From Deltaproteobacteria bacterium (GTDB lineage: Bacteria; Desulfobacterota; Desulfobacteria; Desulfobacterales; C00003060), in assembly GCA_030592345.1 (NCBI GenBank), contig JAUVJO010000004.1:1-33356 (forward strand): a stretch of DNA of 33,356 bases, in the 5' to 3' direction. A program made the translations under genes and the position numbers. Positions 17,670 through 24,873 of the stretch are shown in pieces; position 1 is the stretch's first letter, and the number at the start of each line of letters is the position of its first letter. Under the pieces are notes generated by a model. The model saw nothing but the letters and a program-made list of their open reading frames with translations. It ran no database searches and was not told where the DNA came from.

Positions 17670-17697
17670 ACTATAATGTTTATCAGAATCTGTTGAA
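17670..17697 (-). promoter_or_regulatory. Possible promoter upstream of xerC
   Basis: In the A+T-rich gap after the HAD gene, the minus strand has TTCAAC (17692-17697), a 16-bp spacer and TATAGT (17670-17675), about 60 bp before the preferred xerC start. This is a weak match to a sigma-70 promoter. Confidence 0.3.
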
Positions 17698-17720
17698 AAA
17701 TCAATAGAAAAATGGAAAAA

Positions 17721-18296
17721 TTAAGAACCTGACAGATCGATGATGCCCATAATCTCAGGCCAGTTGGCGACCTCCAGGAAAGGATGGGGGAATCGATTCC
17801 AAGGTTGGTGAAACAGGATGGGGGTAATATCGTGCTTGTCTAACATGAAACAGATCTCAAGGTAGTCGTCTACAAAGTACTGGATACCCCGTGCCTTGAG
17901 CACACCGGCCTTTGCCTCAAACGCGCCCGTGGCAATCACTTCAACCGGGAAGGGAAGCTGAGAAAGCATTTTCTCCACCCATGCCTGAATCGGTGGAAGC
18001 ACGGGGCGGGCGGTCACAAAAAGAAGTGGCCCTTTCTGGCCGATTTCAGAAAGGGCCTCAACCGAACCTTCTATGGGATTGAGCTCTGACTCAAAGTTCC
18101 CTTCGAGTATTCCATTAATAATGATGTTGATAATCTCAGGCTTTACGTCCAGGCACTCTTCCAGAAAATACTGTGTAATATCCTCGTATTTTATGTGGTT
18201 GATGCCGTAGTCCTTGCGCGCAATCTCTAAAAAAAGCCCCATGGTATTTGCAAAAACGCCGTCTATGTCAAAGGCTATCTGCCCGGGACTGATCAT
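17721..18296 (-). CDS. HAD-superfamily phosphatase, 5'-nucleotidase (NT5C)-like
   Basis: A 191-residue soluble protein with HAD motif I AFDIDGVFANT (D10, D12), motif II in LLFVTARP, and a late DD (YFVDDYLE) as motif IV. The layout resembles the 5'(3')-deoxyribonucleotidase-like NT5C group. Substrate is unknown. It lies 12 bp after the Rho_N-like gene and probably shares its transcript. Confidence 0.7.
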   Translation of the reverse strand: MISPGQIAFDIDGVFANTMGLFLEIARKDYGINHIKYEDITQYFLEECLDVKPEIINIIINGILEGNFESELNPIEGSVEALSEIGQKGPLLFVTARPVLPPIQAWVEKMLSQLPFPVEVIATGAFEAKAGVLKARGIQYFVDDYLEICFMLDKHDITPILFHQPWNRFPHPFLEVANWPEIMGIIDLSGS

Positions 18297-18308
18297 ACGG
18301 CCCTGCCT

Positions 18309-18638
18309 TTACGCGGCTCTGCGTGTTTTCTTCTTGAGACGACTTATGCGGCGTCTCAACAAATCGGCTTTTGCCATATCCTTGCTCTCATGGGCCTCTG
18401 TCTTTAGTAGTTTGAGGCCCTGAATCTTTTTCTTGGTATCCCTGACAGACACATCAGATTTTTTCGCCTTATCATCTACAATTCCCCGAACCTCTTTAAT
18501 TGCAGCGAGCAGTTCGGCCTTGTTCATCCCGTGGACTCCTGATATCTCCGGAATCGTTAAGGCAAGTTCTCGCAGCTCTTTAGCTGTCATTCGATCCAGC
18601 GGTTTCTCTTTTTTCTCTTTCTGCTCCTTTTTACCCAT
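18309..18638 (-). CDS. Small basic protein with Rho_N/SAP-like helix-extended-helix domain
   Basis: The frame is open to 18710, but the ATG at 18638 has GAGGAGAG upstream and gives a 109-residue protein. Residues 16-50 (MTAKELRELALTIPEISGVH, then GMNKAELLAAIKE) match the N-terminal nucleic-acid-binding fold of Rho (Rho_N, SAP-like). The rest is very lysine/arginine-rich and probably a coiled coil ending SRLKKKTRRAA. No ATPase domain is present, so it is not Rho itself. Nucleic-acid binding is a reasonable inference; its role is unknown. Confidence 0.65.
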   Translation of the reverse strand: MGKKEQKEKKEKPLDRMTAKELRELALTIPEISGVHGMNKAELLAAIKEVRGIVDDKAKKSDVSVRDTKKKIQGLKLLKTEAHESKDMAKADLLRRRISRLKKKTRRAA

Positions 18639-18700
18639 TACCAGACTCTCCTCATCCCTATTTAACGCGATCCAGTGTTGCGCCGTCGCGCCCCTGCCTC

Positions 18701-18832
18701 TTGACATCAATCGTAAAAAAAGACTCGTACAACAAAGTATTGAAGGATGTCAAGGTGGAAAAATTTGACCGGAACGTATCCATAAAAATGGAAGAAATCT
18801 TCCACAAGGAAGATTTCGGCATGTTTGGTTGA
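18701..18832 (+). CDS. Possible 43-codon ORF or gene remnant
   Basis: On the plus strand a frame from TTG 18701 reads a lysine-rich, protein-like sequence ending VSIKMEEIFHKEDFGMFG. There is no Shine-Dalgarno and the direction opposes its neighbours. It also contains the hairpin at 18794. It could be the tail of a lost gene or chance; I do not recognise it. Confidence 0.2.
   Translation: MTSIVKKDSYNKVLKDVKVEKFDRNVSIKMEEIFHKEDFGMFG
18794..18817 (-). terminator. Hairpin after the degenerate kinase gene, terminator-like
   Basis: GAAATCTTCC and GGAAGATTTC form a perfect 10-bp stem with a 4-base loop. On the minus strand it is followed by TTCCATTTTTAT, an imperfect T run. It sits in the 266-bp gap between the kinase gene and the Rho_N-like gene, one of the few gaps without a microrepeat, and may end the coaBC-to-kinase transcript. 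Confidence 0.45.
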
Positions 18833-18904
18833 AGGTGGCAACTGGAGGCGGAAGGGAAAGGCTGCGGAGGGAAATTAATGGTTGGTTTTTCAATCGTGCC
18901 CCAC

Positions 18905-19744
18905 CTATCCAATCTCATTTCCTGCCGGATGTAAGTTTATTGTAAATCTTGTCCCCTTGTTTGCGGCACTCTCTACTTCAATAGTTCCTTGGTGCCGCTC
19001 AACTATTAAATGTACCATGCTGAGCCCGAGACCTGCTCGTTTTTCTGTTTCCTTTGTACTAAAATAAGGCTGAAATATCATGGGTAATATATCTTTGGGA
19101 ATACCCTGCCCAGTATCTTCAAATTCAACTACGATCGCCCTGTCACCTGTTTTAAAGTGATCGGTTGCCCTATAGCCAACTCTATTTCCTACCTCTTCCA
19201 GTTTTTTGTTGTAAACATTTATTCTAATATCACCTCCTTTTGGCATAGCATCAAATGCATTGGTAAAAAAATTAATAAAAACTTGCTGCAATATGTTTTT
19301 GTTAGCTTTAACCTCTATTAATTCTTCACACCAGTTTCGGTGTATTTCAATACTATTGGCGAGTGCCCGATGTCCAAACAAGTCAATGGCTTCATCCAAT
19401 AATTGGCAAATATCTACGGATTCAAGTTCAAATTCAGATGTTCTTGAAAATTGCAGGAAATCATCAACAAGATTGTTTGCTTTGTTTACAGCTTGATTTA
19501 TTCTCCTGACGGGCTCTTTAAGTTTCTCGTCTATCTTTGGCAAAACGTTACCAAGAAACTCCATACCTATTGTAATGACATTCAAGGGTTTTGCGATTTG
19601 ACGGATAAATCCAAGTGATAATTGTCCGAGAGTCGCTATTTTCTCATGTTGGCCCAACCGGTTTTGAGTGTCTTCAGATTCAGAAAGAGCCTCTTTCCCA
19701 GAGTTATCCTCGGCGAGCAGAAGCTTGACCAGATTGTCAGTCAT
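18905..19744 (-). CDS. Histidine-kinase-like protein lacking the phospho-acceptor histidine
   Basis: A 279-residue cytoplasmic protein with a dimerisation region and an HATPase_c domain. The ATPase half looks intact: N box NILQQVFINFFTNAFDAM, G1 DTGQGIPKD, and RAGLGLSMVHLIVERHQG. The H box, however, reads TLGQLSLGFIRQIAKPL where the family has G-x-x-H-E-x-x-N-P-L. The acceptor His is Arg48 (codon CGT, 19601-19603), Glu is Gln49 and Asn is Lys52. The first 14 residues (VKLLLAEDN) look like the start of a receiver domain joined directly to the kinase core. It follows the SPFH gene by 27 bp with GGGGAAG before its ATG. It is likely a pseudokinase partner or sensor; autophosphorylation is not expected. 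Confidence 0.85.
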   Translation of the reverse strand: MTDNLVKLLLAEDNSGKEALSESEDTQNRLGQHEKIATLGQLSLGFIRQIAKPLNVITIGMEFLGNVLPKIDEKLKEPVRRINQAVNKANNLVDDFLQFSRTSEFELESVDICQLLDEAIDLFGHRALANSIEIHRNWCEELIEVKANKNILQQVFINFFTNAFDAMPKGGDIRINVYNKKLEEVGNRVGYRATDHFKTGDRAIVVEFEDTGQGIPKDILPMIFQPYFSTKETEKRAGLGLSMVHLIVERHQGTIEVESAANKGTRFTINLHPAGNEIG

Positions 19745-19771
19745 TTCTTCCCCGTGGCAGATTCACGATGG

Positions 19772-20527
19772 TTACCCCTTTTTTTCTCCAATCAGGGAGA
19801 GAAATGGCTTAAAAAGGTCGATCGGGATCGGAAACACGGTCGTGGAATTGTTCTCTGTAGCGATCTCCCGAAGGGTCTGAAGATACCGCAACTGCAAGGC
19901 TATGGGGTGGTCCCTCATGATGGTAGAAGCCTCTGCCAGCCTGGTTGACGCTTGAAACTCTCCCTCTGCGTTGATGACCTTGGCACGTCGCTCTCGCTCT
20001 GCCTCTGCCTGCTTAGCCATGGCCCTCTGCATTTCCTGGGGAAGATCGATATGCTTGACTTCAACGGTGGAGACCTTGATTCCCCACGGATCTGTCTGGG
20101 AATCCAGGATTCCCTGAAGCTTTGAGTTGATCTGATCCCGCTCGGAAAGTAATTCATCCAATTCAGCCTGTCCGCATACGCTACGCAGTGTGGTTTGGGC
20201 AAGCTGCGATGTGGCGTACATGTAGTTTTCGACCTCAATGATCGATTTTACCGGTTCCATGACCCTGAAGTAGATGACAGCATTCACCTTCACCGACACA
20301 TTGTCCCTGGTGATGACATCCTGAGGATCCACGTCCATGGCAACAAGACGCAGGCTCACCTTCACCATTTTATCAACAATCGGGATCAGGATGATCAAAC
20401 CAGGGCCTTTGGCACCAATAACGCGCCCCAAACGGAATATGATCCCCCTTTCATATTCATTGAGGACACGAATCGCTGCGGCCAGAAAAAACAGTAGCAG
20501 GACAATGCCTGAAATCGTCGTAATCAT
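19772..20527 (-). CDS. SPFH/stomatin-like membrane protein (slipin)
   Basis: A membrane-scaffold protein of the stomatin/slipin group, 251 residues. One N-terminal membrane segment (1-20) is followed by the SPFH domain: [40 protein letters not shown], and a helical tail rich in A/E/R ([18 protein letters not shown]). The ATG has AAGGAGG upstream. Slipins are typically encoded with an NfeD protease that cuts their C-terminus, and nfeD is directly upstream here. The separating gap is a microrepeat. Confidence 0.93.
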   Translation of the reverse strand: MITTISGIVLLLFFLAAAIRVLNEYERGIIFRLGRVIGAKGPGLIILIPIVDKMVKVSLRLVAMDVDPQDVITRDNVSVKVNAVIYFRVMEPVKSIIEVENYMYATSQLAQTTLRSVCGQAELDELLSERDQINSKLQGILDSQTDPWGIKVSTVEVKHIDLPQEMQRAMAKQAEAERERRAKVINAEGEFQASTRLAEASTIMRDHPIALQLRYLQTLREIATENNSTTVFPIPIDLFKPFLSLIGEKKG

Positions 20528-20545
20528 GATAAGCCTCCTTTTCAG

Positions 20546-20654
20546 TGGTCATTTATCATTTATCATCGGTCATCTGTCATTGGTTATTTGTTATCCAGCA
20601 TCCAGTATCGAGTATCCCCAGCATCCAGTATCTACCACCAATGACAAATGACTA
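20546..20654. repeat. GTCATTT/CCAGTATC-type microrepeats between nfeD and the SPFH gene
   Basis: The left array has heptamers GTCATTT ATCATTT ATCATCG GTCATCT GTCATTG GTTATTT; the middle has CCAGCATCCAGTATCGAGTA and a second CCAGCATCCAGTATC. The right end CACCAATGACAAATGACTA is the inverted form of the left array and contains the nfeD stop codon (cta at 20652-20654). Confidence 0.75.
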
Positions 20655-21968
20655 TCCAACTTGCTCGACCCTTAGAGTCAGTCCATCTACCCCAACCACA
20701 CAGACCCTGGTGCCCGGTTCAATCGTTTGATCGGCTACCGCATTCCAGAGCTCCCCGTGAACAAAGACCTTACCTTCCGGCCAGAGCCTGCTTTTTGCCA
20801 CGCCCACCTCCCCGATTAAGCCTTTGTCACCCGTTTTGGGTTTCGATATTTGAGCACGAAATACCAGACCTGCCACCGCAACAAAAAAACCGGAAATCAT
20901 TACCACTGTCGGGATCAGTACCTGCCATGATAGGCGCATTCCAGGTGCTGTCCCCTCAAAAAGCATCAGGGATCCCAAAAAAAGTGCAATGATCCCCCCC
21001 AGGCTCAGAAGACCATAGCTGGTCACCTTCATCTCAAGAATAAACAGGACAATGGCAACAGCAATGAGCAATAACCCTGCATAGTTAACCGGCAGTGTCT
21101 GAAAGGCATAGAAGGCCAAAATCAACGAGATGGCCCCAATAACGCCCGGGAAAATTGCCCCAGGATGGGAGAGCTCAAAATAGATGCCGGCCAAGCCGAT
21201 CATCATAAGGATATAGGCGATGTTGGGGTCGCTCAACGTTTTGAGGATCTTGTCCCTGAAGCCTTCTGTCAGGACCACCCGCCCTACCCCTTTGGTGTGG
21301 AGCACCCCCTTGTCTTTTAGCTCTCGACCATCGATTTTTTCGAGCAAATCGTCCAGATTCTCTGCAACCAGGTCGATGACCTTGAGATCCATGGCCTCCT
21401 TTTCCGTCACAGAGACACTTTCGCGAACAGCCTTTTCGGCCCATTCGCTGTTGCGCCCCCGTTTTTCTGCAATGCTTTTGGTGTAGGCCACCATGTCATT
21501 GACGACCTTATCGGCCATTGTGTCATCCATTTTACCTTGCCCCAGGTTCACTGGGTGGGCTGCGCCCATATTCGTGCCCGGAGCCATGGCTGCAATGTCG
21601 GCTGCAAGGGTAATCATCACACCGGCAGAGGCAGCCCGGGCCCCGCTTGGCGACACATAAACCACCACAGGAATCTCCATGGACAACATAGCCATTACAA
21701 TGGAACGCATGGAAAGAGCCAGCCCGCCAGGGGTGTCAAGCTCCATCACGACACAGGCAGCCCCTTCTCTGTTGGCCTTTTCCATGTTTCTTATGAGATA
21801 TTCTGCAAGCCCCGGATTGATCGTGCCAGAAGCCTTGATCACATATACCTCTCCCTTGGCAGCTCGAGCTGTGGGCATAAAGGCCCCAAACAGCACCGTG
21901 ACAAGAAGGGCGGGGATAAGAAGGGCCGGGATAAGGATATTTCGTAACCGAAATCTATTATTTCTCAT
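20652..21968 (-). CDS. nfeD: NfeD-family membrane serine protease (ClpP-like plus NfeD domain)
   Basis: The long NfeD type, 438 residues from the ATG at 21968, which overlaps the udg stop. A signal or anchor (10-36, ending PTARA) precedes a ClpP/S49-like protease domain: MELDTPGGLALSM, then SPSGARAASAGVMITLAADI with the probable nucleophile Ser114 in AASAG and a candidate Lys164. Four or five membrane segments (about 240-360) and a C-terminal OB-fold NfeD domain (GEVGVAKSRLWPEGKVFVHG) follow. It is expected to cleave the neighbouring slipin. The frame is open to 22139, but that extension lies over udg. Confidence 0.93.
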   Translation of the reverse strand: MRNNRFRLRNILIPALLIPALLVTVLFGAFMPTARAAKGEVYVIKASGTINPGLAEYLIRNMEKANREGAACVVMELDTPGGLALSMRSIVMAMLSMEIPVVVYVSPSGARAASAGVMITLAADIAAMAPGTNMGAAHPVNLGQGKMDDTMADKVVNDMVAYTKSIAEKRGRNSEWAEKAVRESVSVTEKEAMDLKVIDLVAENLDDLLEKIDGRELKDKGVLHTKGVGRVVLTEGFRDKILKTLSDPNIAYILMMIGLAGIYFELSHPGAIFPGVIGAISLILAFYAFQTLPVNYAGLLLIAVAIVLFILEMKVTSYGLLSLGGIIALFLGSLMLFEGTAPGMRLSWQVLIPTVVMISGFFVAVAGLVFRAQISKPKTGDKGLIGEVGVAKSRLWPEGKVFVHGELWNAVADQTIEPGTRVCVVGVDGLTLRVEQVG

Positions 21969-22647
21969 AGACCGCCTGAAGTTTTTGCACATCCTCCCAA
22001 ACGTCGCGCTTTTTGTCAGGATTGCGCAGAAGATAAGCCGGGTGATATGTTGCAAGCAGTGGAATATTTTCATAAACATGAAAATCGCCACGCAACTGCG
22101 ATATTGGTGTATCTGTTTGAAGAAGCGTCTGGGCAGCAAAGGTACCCATCGCGCATATCAATTTGGGCCCTATGGCCCTGATCTGACGCCGGAGAAAAGG
22201 GATGCAGGCCACAATTTCGTCTGGCTCGGGGTTGCGATTGCCGGGTGGACGGCACTTTATGACATTGCAGAAATAGACGTCCTTCCGCGCCAGGTTGATC
22301 GCCTTGAGGATCTTTGTCAGCAACTGACCAGCCTTGCCAACAAAAGGCATCCCCTGCAAATCTTCTTCGTAACCTGGACCTTCACCTACCAGGACCAATC
22401 GAGCCCGGGGGTCTCCAGCACCAAAGACGATGTGTTTACGTTGCTTGTGGAGCTTGCACCGCCTGCAGTCACCAAGATCGCGTTGAATCATCTCAAGGGT
22501 CTCTGCCTCAGACCCTTTGCCCAACTGCTCAAGGGTTTCCACAGACCCTTCGGACAAAGCCAGCCCCTCGCATCCTAAGTGTTCAATGTATTGAAGGTAG
22601 CTCTTAACATCGCGGGTAATTTCAGATAAGGTTTGGTTGTTAGTCAA
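21958..22647 (-). CDS. udg: Family 4 uracil-DNA glycosylase, Fe-S type
   Basis: Removes uracil from DNA. The four cluster ligands are C61 and C64 (CRRC), C132 (KCRPPGNRNPEP) and C148 (EIVACIPF). Active-site motifs are VGEGPGYEEDLQGMPFVGKA and the C-terminal TYHPAYLLRNP. Residues 1-45 form the extra N-terminal arm often seen in this group. The start is probably TTG at 22647 with GAGGGA upstream, and that ribosome-binding sequence is part of a GGGATTGA microrepeat. nfeD starts within its last codons. Confidence 0.93.
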   Translation of the reverse strand: MTNNQTLSEITRDVKSYLQYIEHLGCEGLALSEGSVETLEQLGKGSEAETLEMIQRDLGDCRRCKLHKQRKHIVFGAGDPRARLVLVGEGPGYEEDLQGMPFVGKAGQLLTKILKAINLARKDVYFCNVIKCRPPGNRNPEPDEIVACIPFLRRQIRAIGPKLICAMGTFAAQTLLQTDTPISQLRGDFHVYENIPLLATYHPAYLLRNPDKKRDVWEDVQKLQAVYEK

Positions 22648-22649
22648 TA

Positions 22650-22764
22650 TTCAATCCCTCAATCCCATCCGCAGATTACGCAGATTTCCGCAGATTATTT
22701 TGCCATTTTTTTCGTCCATCCATCCTAATCATCCTAATCCCTCAATTCCTTAATCCCTTAACCC
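22650..22764 (-). repeat. GGGATTA-type microrepeats spanning the coaBC stop and udg start
   Basis: On the minus strand the coaBC end reads AGGGTTAAGGGATTAAGGAA then TTGAGGGATTAGGATG: units of 7-8 bp that encode the last CoaBC residues and its TGA stop. The middle has CAGATTACGCAGATTTCCGC on the plus strand (units of CGCAGATT). The far end on the minus strand is GGGATTGAGGGATTGAATA, which leads into the udg TTG start. Confidence 0.7.
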
Positions 22765-23941
22765 TATCCAATATAATATCTGCAAGGGCTCCCTTGTCCA
22801 TGGGCCCAATGTCTTCGGTGCGACCATCTCTGTAAAAAAGGCTCACCTGATTGGTATCTGAACCAAACCCTGAACCGGGCTGTCCGACAAGATTTGCCAC
22901 GATCAGGTCCAGGTTCTTTTCAGCCAGCTTGGCCTTTGCGTTTTGTTGTAAGTCATCTGTCTCAGCCGCAAAACCGACCAGAATCCAGCCCTTTTTCTTG
23001 TCACCCAAGGCTTTTAGAATGTCCTGGGTCTTTTCAAGGGAAAGCTGCTTGCCTGTGGCCCCCTTTTTTAGCTTATGCTGGGAGACACTGACCGGTCTCC
23101 AGTCAGATACGGCAGCCGCCTTCATGATCATGGTCTTTCCATCTACATTGGCCGTGACAGCGTCAAACATCTCTTGGGCGGTCCTTACGCGAATGACTGT
23201 TACACCGGGAGGATCACGAAGTACGGTGGGGCCGGTGATCAAAAGGACTTTTGCCCCACGTCTGCGGGCAGCACAGGCCAATGCATACCCCATCTTGCCA
23301 GAGGATGGGTTGCTCATAAACCTGACCGGATCGACCGGTTCCTGGGTAGGCCCTGCAGTGACCAGCACGCGCTCTTCAGCCAGGTCTTGGCAAGAGAGCA
23401 AGCATCTAAGCTGCTCTGCTATGGCTCCAATATCAGCGAGGCGACCTGCCCCTTCTTGGCCACAGGCCAACGGTCCGCTCTCCGGGCCAACGATATGCAT
23501 GCCCACCTGGCGAAGTCGTTCAATGTTGTCCTGTACCAGGCGATTTTCGTACATGTTGACGTTCATGGATGGGCAAACCAGAATGGGCGATCTAAAGGCC
23601 AGGATAAAGGTCGTCAAATGGTCATCAGCTATCCCGTGGGCCATCTTTCCAATAATATTGGCTGTGGCAGGCATGATGACCGCGGCATCGGCCTCCTCTG
23701 CCCATTGGATATGTCTAAAGGCACTCTTTTCGCGGCCATCGAAGATACCGGTCCATACCGGATGACCTGAAAGGGCTTCAAATGTGACAGGCCCGATAAA
23801 TGCCTGGCCGGCCCTGGTCATGATAACCCGCACATTAGCACCACACTTGGCGAGGAGTCTCAGAAAATCCGCCGCCTTGTATGCTGCTATTCCTCCGCAG
23901 ACTCCCAGCACGATCCGTTTATTCGTAAGCGGTTCTGGCAT
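22742..23941 (-). CDS. coaBC: Bifunctional phosphopantothenoylcysteine decarboxylase / phosphopantothenate--cysteine ligase
   Basis: Two consecutive steps of coenzyme A synthesis. The N-terminal flavin decarboxylase half has VLGVCGGIAAYKAADFLRLL, the active-site histidine in SAFRHIQWAEEAD, PSMNVNMYENR, and the cysteine in GPLACGQEGAGRL. The C-terminal CTP-dependent ligase half begins ERVLVTAGPTQEPVDPVRF, with NPSSGKMGYALA, MKAAAVSDWRP and LVGFAAET. The ATG at 23941 gives 399 residues. An upstream TTG (23971) would add ten residues from a GCATGGC array. The last codons are also array-derived. Confidence 0.96.
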   Translation of the reverse strand: MPEPLTNKRIVLGVCGGIAAYKAADFLRLLAKCGANVRVIMTRAGQAFIGPVTFEALSGHPVWTGIFDGREKSAFRHIQWAEEADAAVIMPATANIIGKMAHGIADDHLTTFILAFRSPILVCPSMNVNMYENRLVQDNIERLRQVGMHIVGPESGPLACGQEGAGRLADIGAIAEQLRCLLSCQDLAEERVLVTAGPTQEPVDPVRFMSNPSSGKMGYALACAARRRGAKVLLITGPTVLRDPPGVTVIRVRTAQEMFDAVTANVDGKTMIMKAAAVSDWRPVSVSQHKLKKGATGKQLSLEKTQDILKALGDKKKGWILVGFAAETDDLQQNAKAKLAEKNLDLIVANLVGQPGSGFGSDTNQVSLFYRDGRTEDIGPMDKGALADIILDRVKGLRN

Positions 23942-23952
23942 GTTGATTGTTG

Positions 23953-24013
23953 TGCATGGCGCATGGCGCAAAGCGTTCTTAACCCCTGCCCCTTGCCCCC
24001 TGCTCCATGCGCC
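23953..24013. repeat. GCATGGC-type microrepeat between the lipoprotein gene and coaBC
   Basis: Left: GTGCATGGCGCATGGCGCAA; right: CCCCTGCCCCTTGCCCCC then TGCTCCATGCGCC, whose reverse complement shares GGCGCATGG with the left. The array starts at the base after the lipoprotein stop codon (24014-24016). Confidence 0.7.
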
Positions 24014-24505
24014 CTACTTCAACAACTTGGCCTCATTTTCTTCCAAAGTGGGCGCCACCCAGATTTCGACGTCTGTACTAAACTTTCCCTCGGTAATGCT
24101 GATGATACAGCTTCGATTCGGTTTGTTGAAAAACATCAGGGTATGTGGTGACTTGAACATACTCATCAGTCGCCAGTTGTCCTTTGTCATGTTGTTTTCA
24201 AAAAAACTGATCAAGGACTCCATCTCCACTCGTCCTGACAATGAAACAATGCCAGCCTTGAAACCAGGGGCAGAATAAACAAAGGATTTACCCTTATTCA
24301 CCTTGAGTTCCAAAGGGACAAGCACATCCTCAAAATCGTAGTAAAGAGGTTCTGGCGTGTCAGGTCCTGCGATTGCTTCGGTCCCCGGTTCTTGCGAGCT
24401 GTCAGTACCCGTACTCTTCAACCGGGCACATCCGGTAAAGATCGCGAAAACAACGACTACACCCAGAACGCCTACCAATACCCTGCATAACCTCGATTGT
24501 ATCAT
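24014..24505 (-). CDS. Conserved-looking lipoprotein of unknown function
   Basis: A 163-residue protein with a signal segment (residues 5-25) ending in a lipobox FAIFTGC, a linker rich in S/T/E/P, and a compact mixed domain beginning YYDFEDVLVPLELKVNKGKS and ending EIWVAPTLEENEAKLLK. I do not recognise a named family. The ATG has AAGGAGGAG upstream. It is the first gene of the leftward run that continues into coaBC and lies just downstream of a MITE-like element, which may sit in its promoter region. Confidence 0.75.
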   Translation of the reverse strand: MIQSRLCRVLVGVLGVVVVFAIFTGCARLKSTGTDSSQEPGTEAIAGPDTPEPLYYDFEDVLVPLELKVNKGKSFVYSAPGFKAGIVSLSGRVEMESLISFFENNMTKDNWRLMSMFKSPHTLMFFNKPNRSCIISITEGKFSTDVEIWVAPTLEENEAKLLK

Positions 24506-24545
24506 GGCAACTCCTCCTTCTTACTCAATATAGGTTTTATTGAAC

Positions 24546-24650
24546 TATAGACTTTCACATATTAAATTTTACAAGGCCAGAGGGAGGAGGTTGTATTGTA
24601 ATACGCCGACGACCGATAACGCTGTGAAATTTAATATGTGAAAGTCTATA
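24546..24650 (+). mobile_element. 105-bp MITE-like element, copy B
   Basis: A perfect inverted repeat of 24 bp at the ends (TATAGACTTTCACATATTAA at the left, TTAATATGTGAAAGTCTATA at the right) encloses about 57 bp. The element is the reverse complement of 1008..1112 with few mismatches. No frame is present. It sits 40 bp upstream of the lipoprotein gene, in the divergent region shared with pfp. Confidence 0.85.
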
Positions 24651-24750
24651 CCAGTGAAAATCTTGGGTTGACCCGTTAGCCGGTTTTAGCCGCAGTTCCG
24701 ACAGTAGCAGCAATGAAATGCACAGTCAAGGAACTCCAGCAATTCATAAT

Positions 24751-24835
24751 GTAATCGTTCAGGGGTTCAGGGTTAATGAAGGTTAACTAAAAAAAGCAAC
24801 CCTGAACGGTGAACCCTGAACCCATGAACGCCTAC
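24751..24835. repeat. GGTTCA-type paired microrepeat upstream of pfp
   Basis: Left: GTAATCGTTCAGGGGTTCAG; right: AACCCTGAACGGTGAACCCT followed by GAACCCATGAACGCCTAC. The right end matches the members at 7441 and 15604 almost base for base. The ATG in CCCATGAACGCC is in frame with pfp but is not its start. The stretch 24651-24750 shows nothing recognisable. Confidence 0.8.
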
Positions 24836-24844
24836 GTTTATCCC

Positions 24845-24873
24845 TTGACACATAAGCCCCTTGCTCCTTATAT
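24845..24873 (+). promoter_or_regulatory. Sigma-70-type promoter of pfp
   Basis: TTGACA (24845-24850), a 17-bp spacer, then TTATAT (24868-24873): a perfect -35 and near-consensus -10. Transcription would begin near 24880 and give a leader of about 55 nt to the ATG at 24935. Confidence 0.75.

Noticed and set aside
18658-18918. 86-codon minus-strand frame in the gap after the kinase
   Set aside because: It overlaps the kinase end and a hairpin, has no ribosome-binding site and no recognisable content.
21679-22578. 299-codon plus-strand frame
   Set aside because: It is antisense to nfeD and udg, both with complete active-site motifs, and runs across their junction.
22851-23765. 304-codon open frame on the plus strand
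   Set aside because: It lies wholly opposite coaBC, whose two domains are unmistakable; the translated sequence shows no domain pattern.
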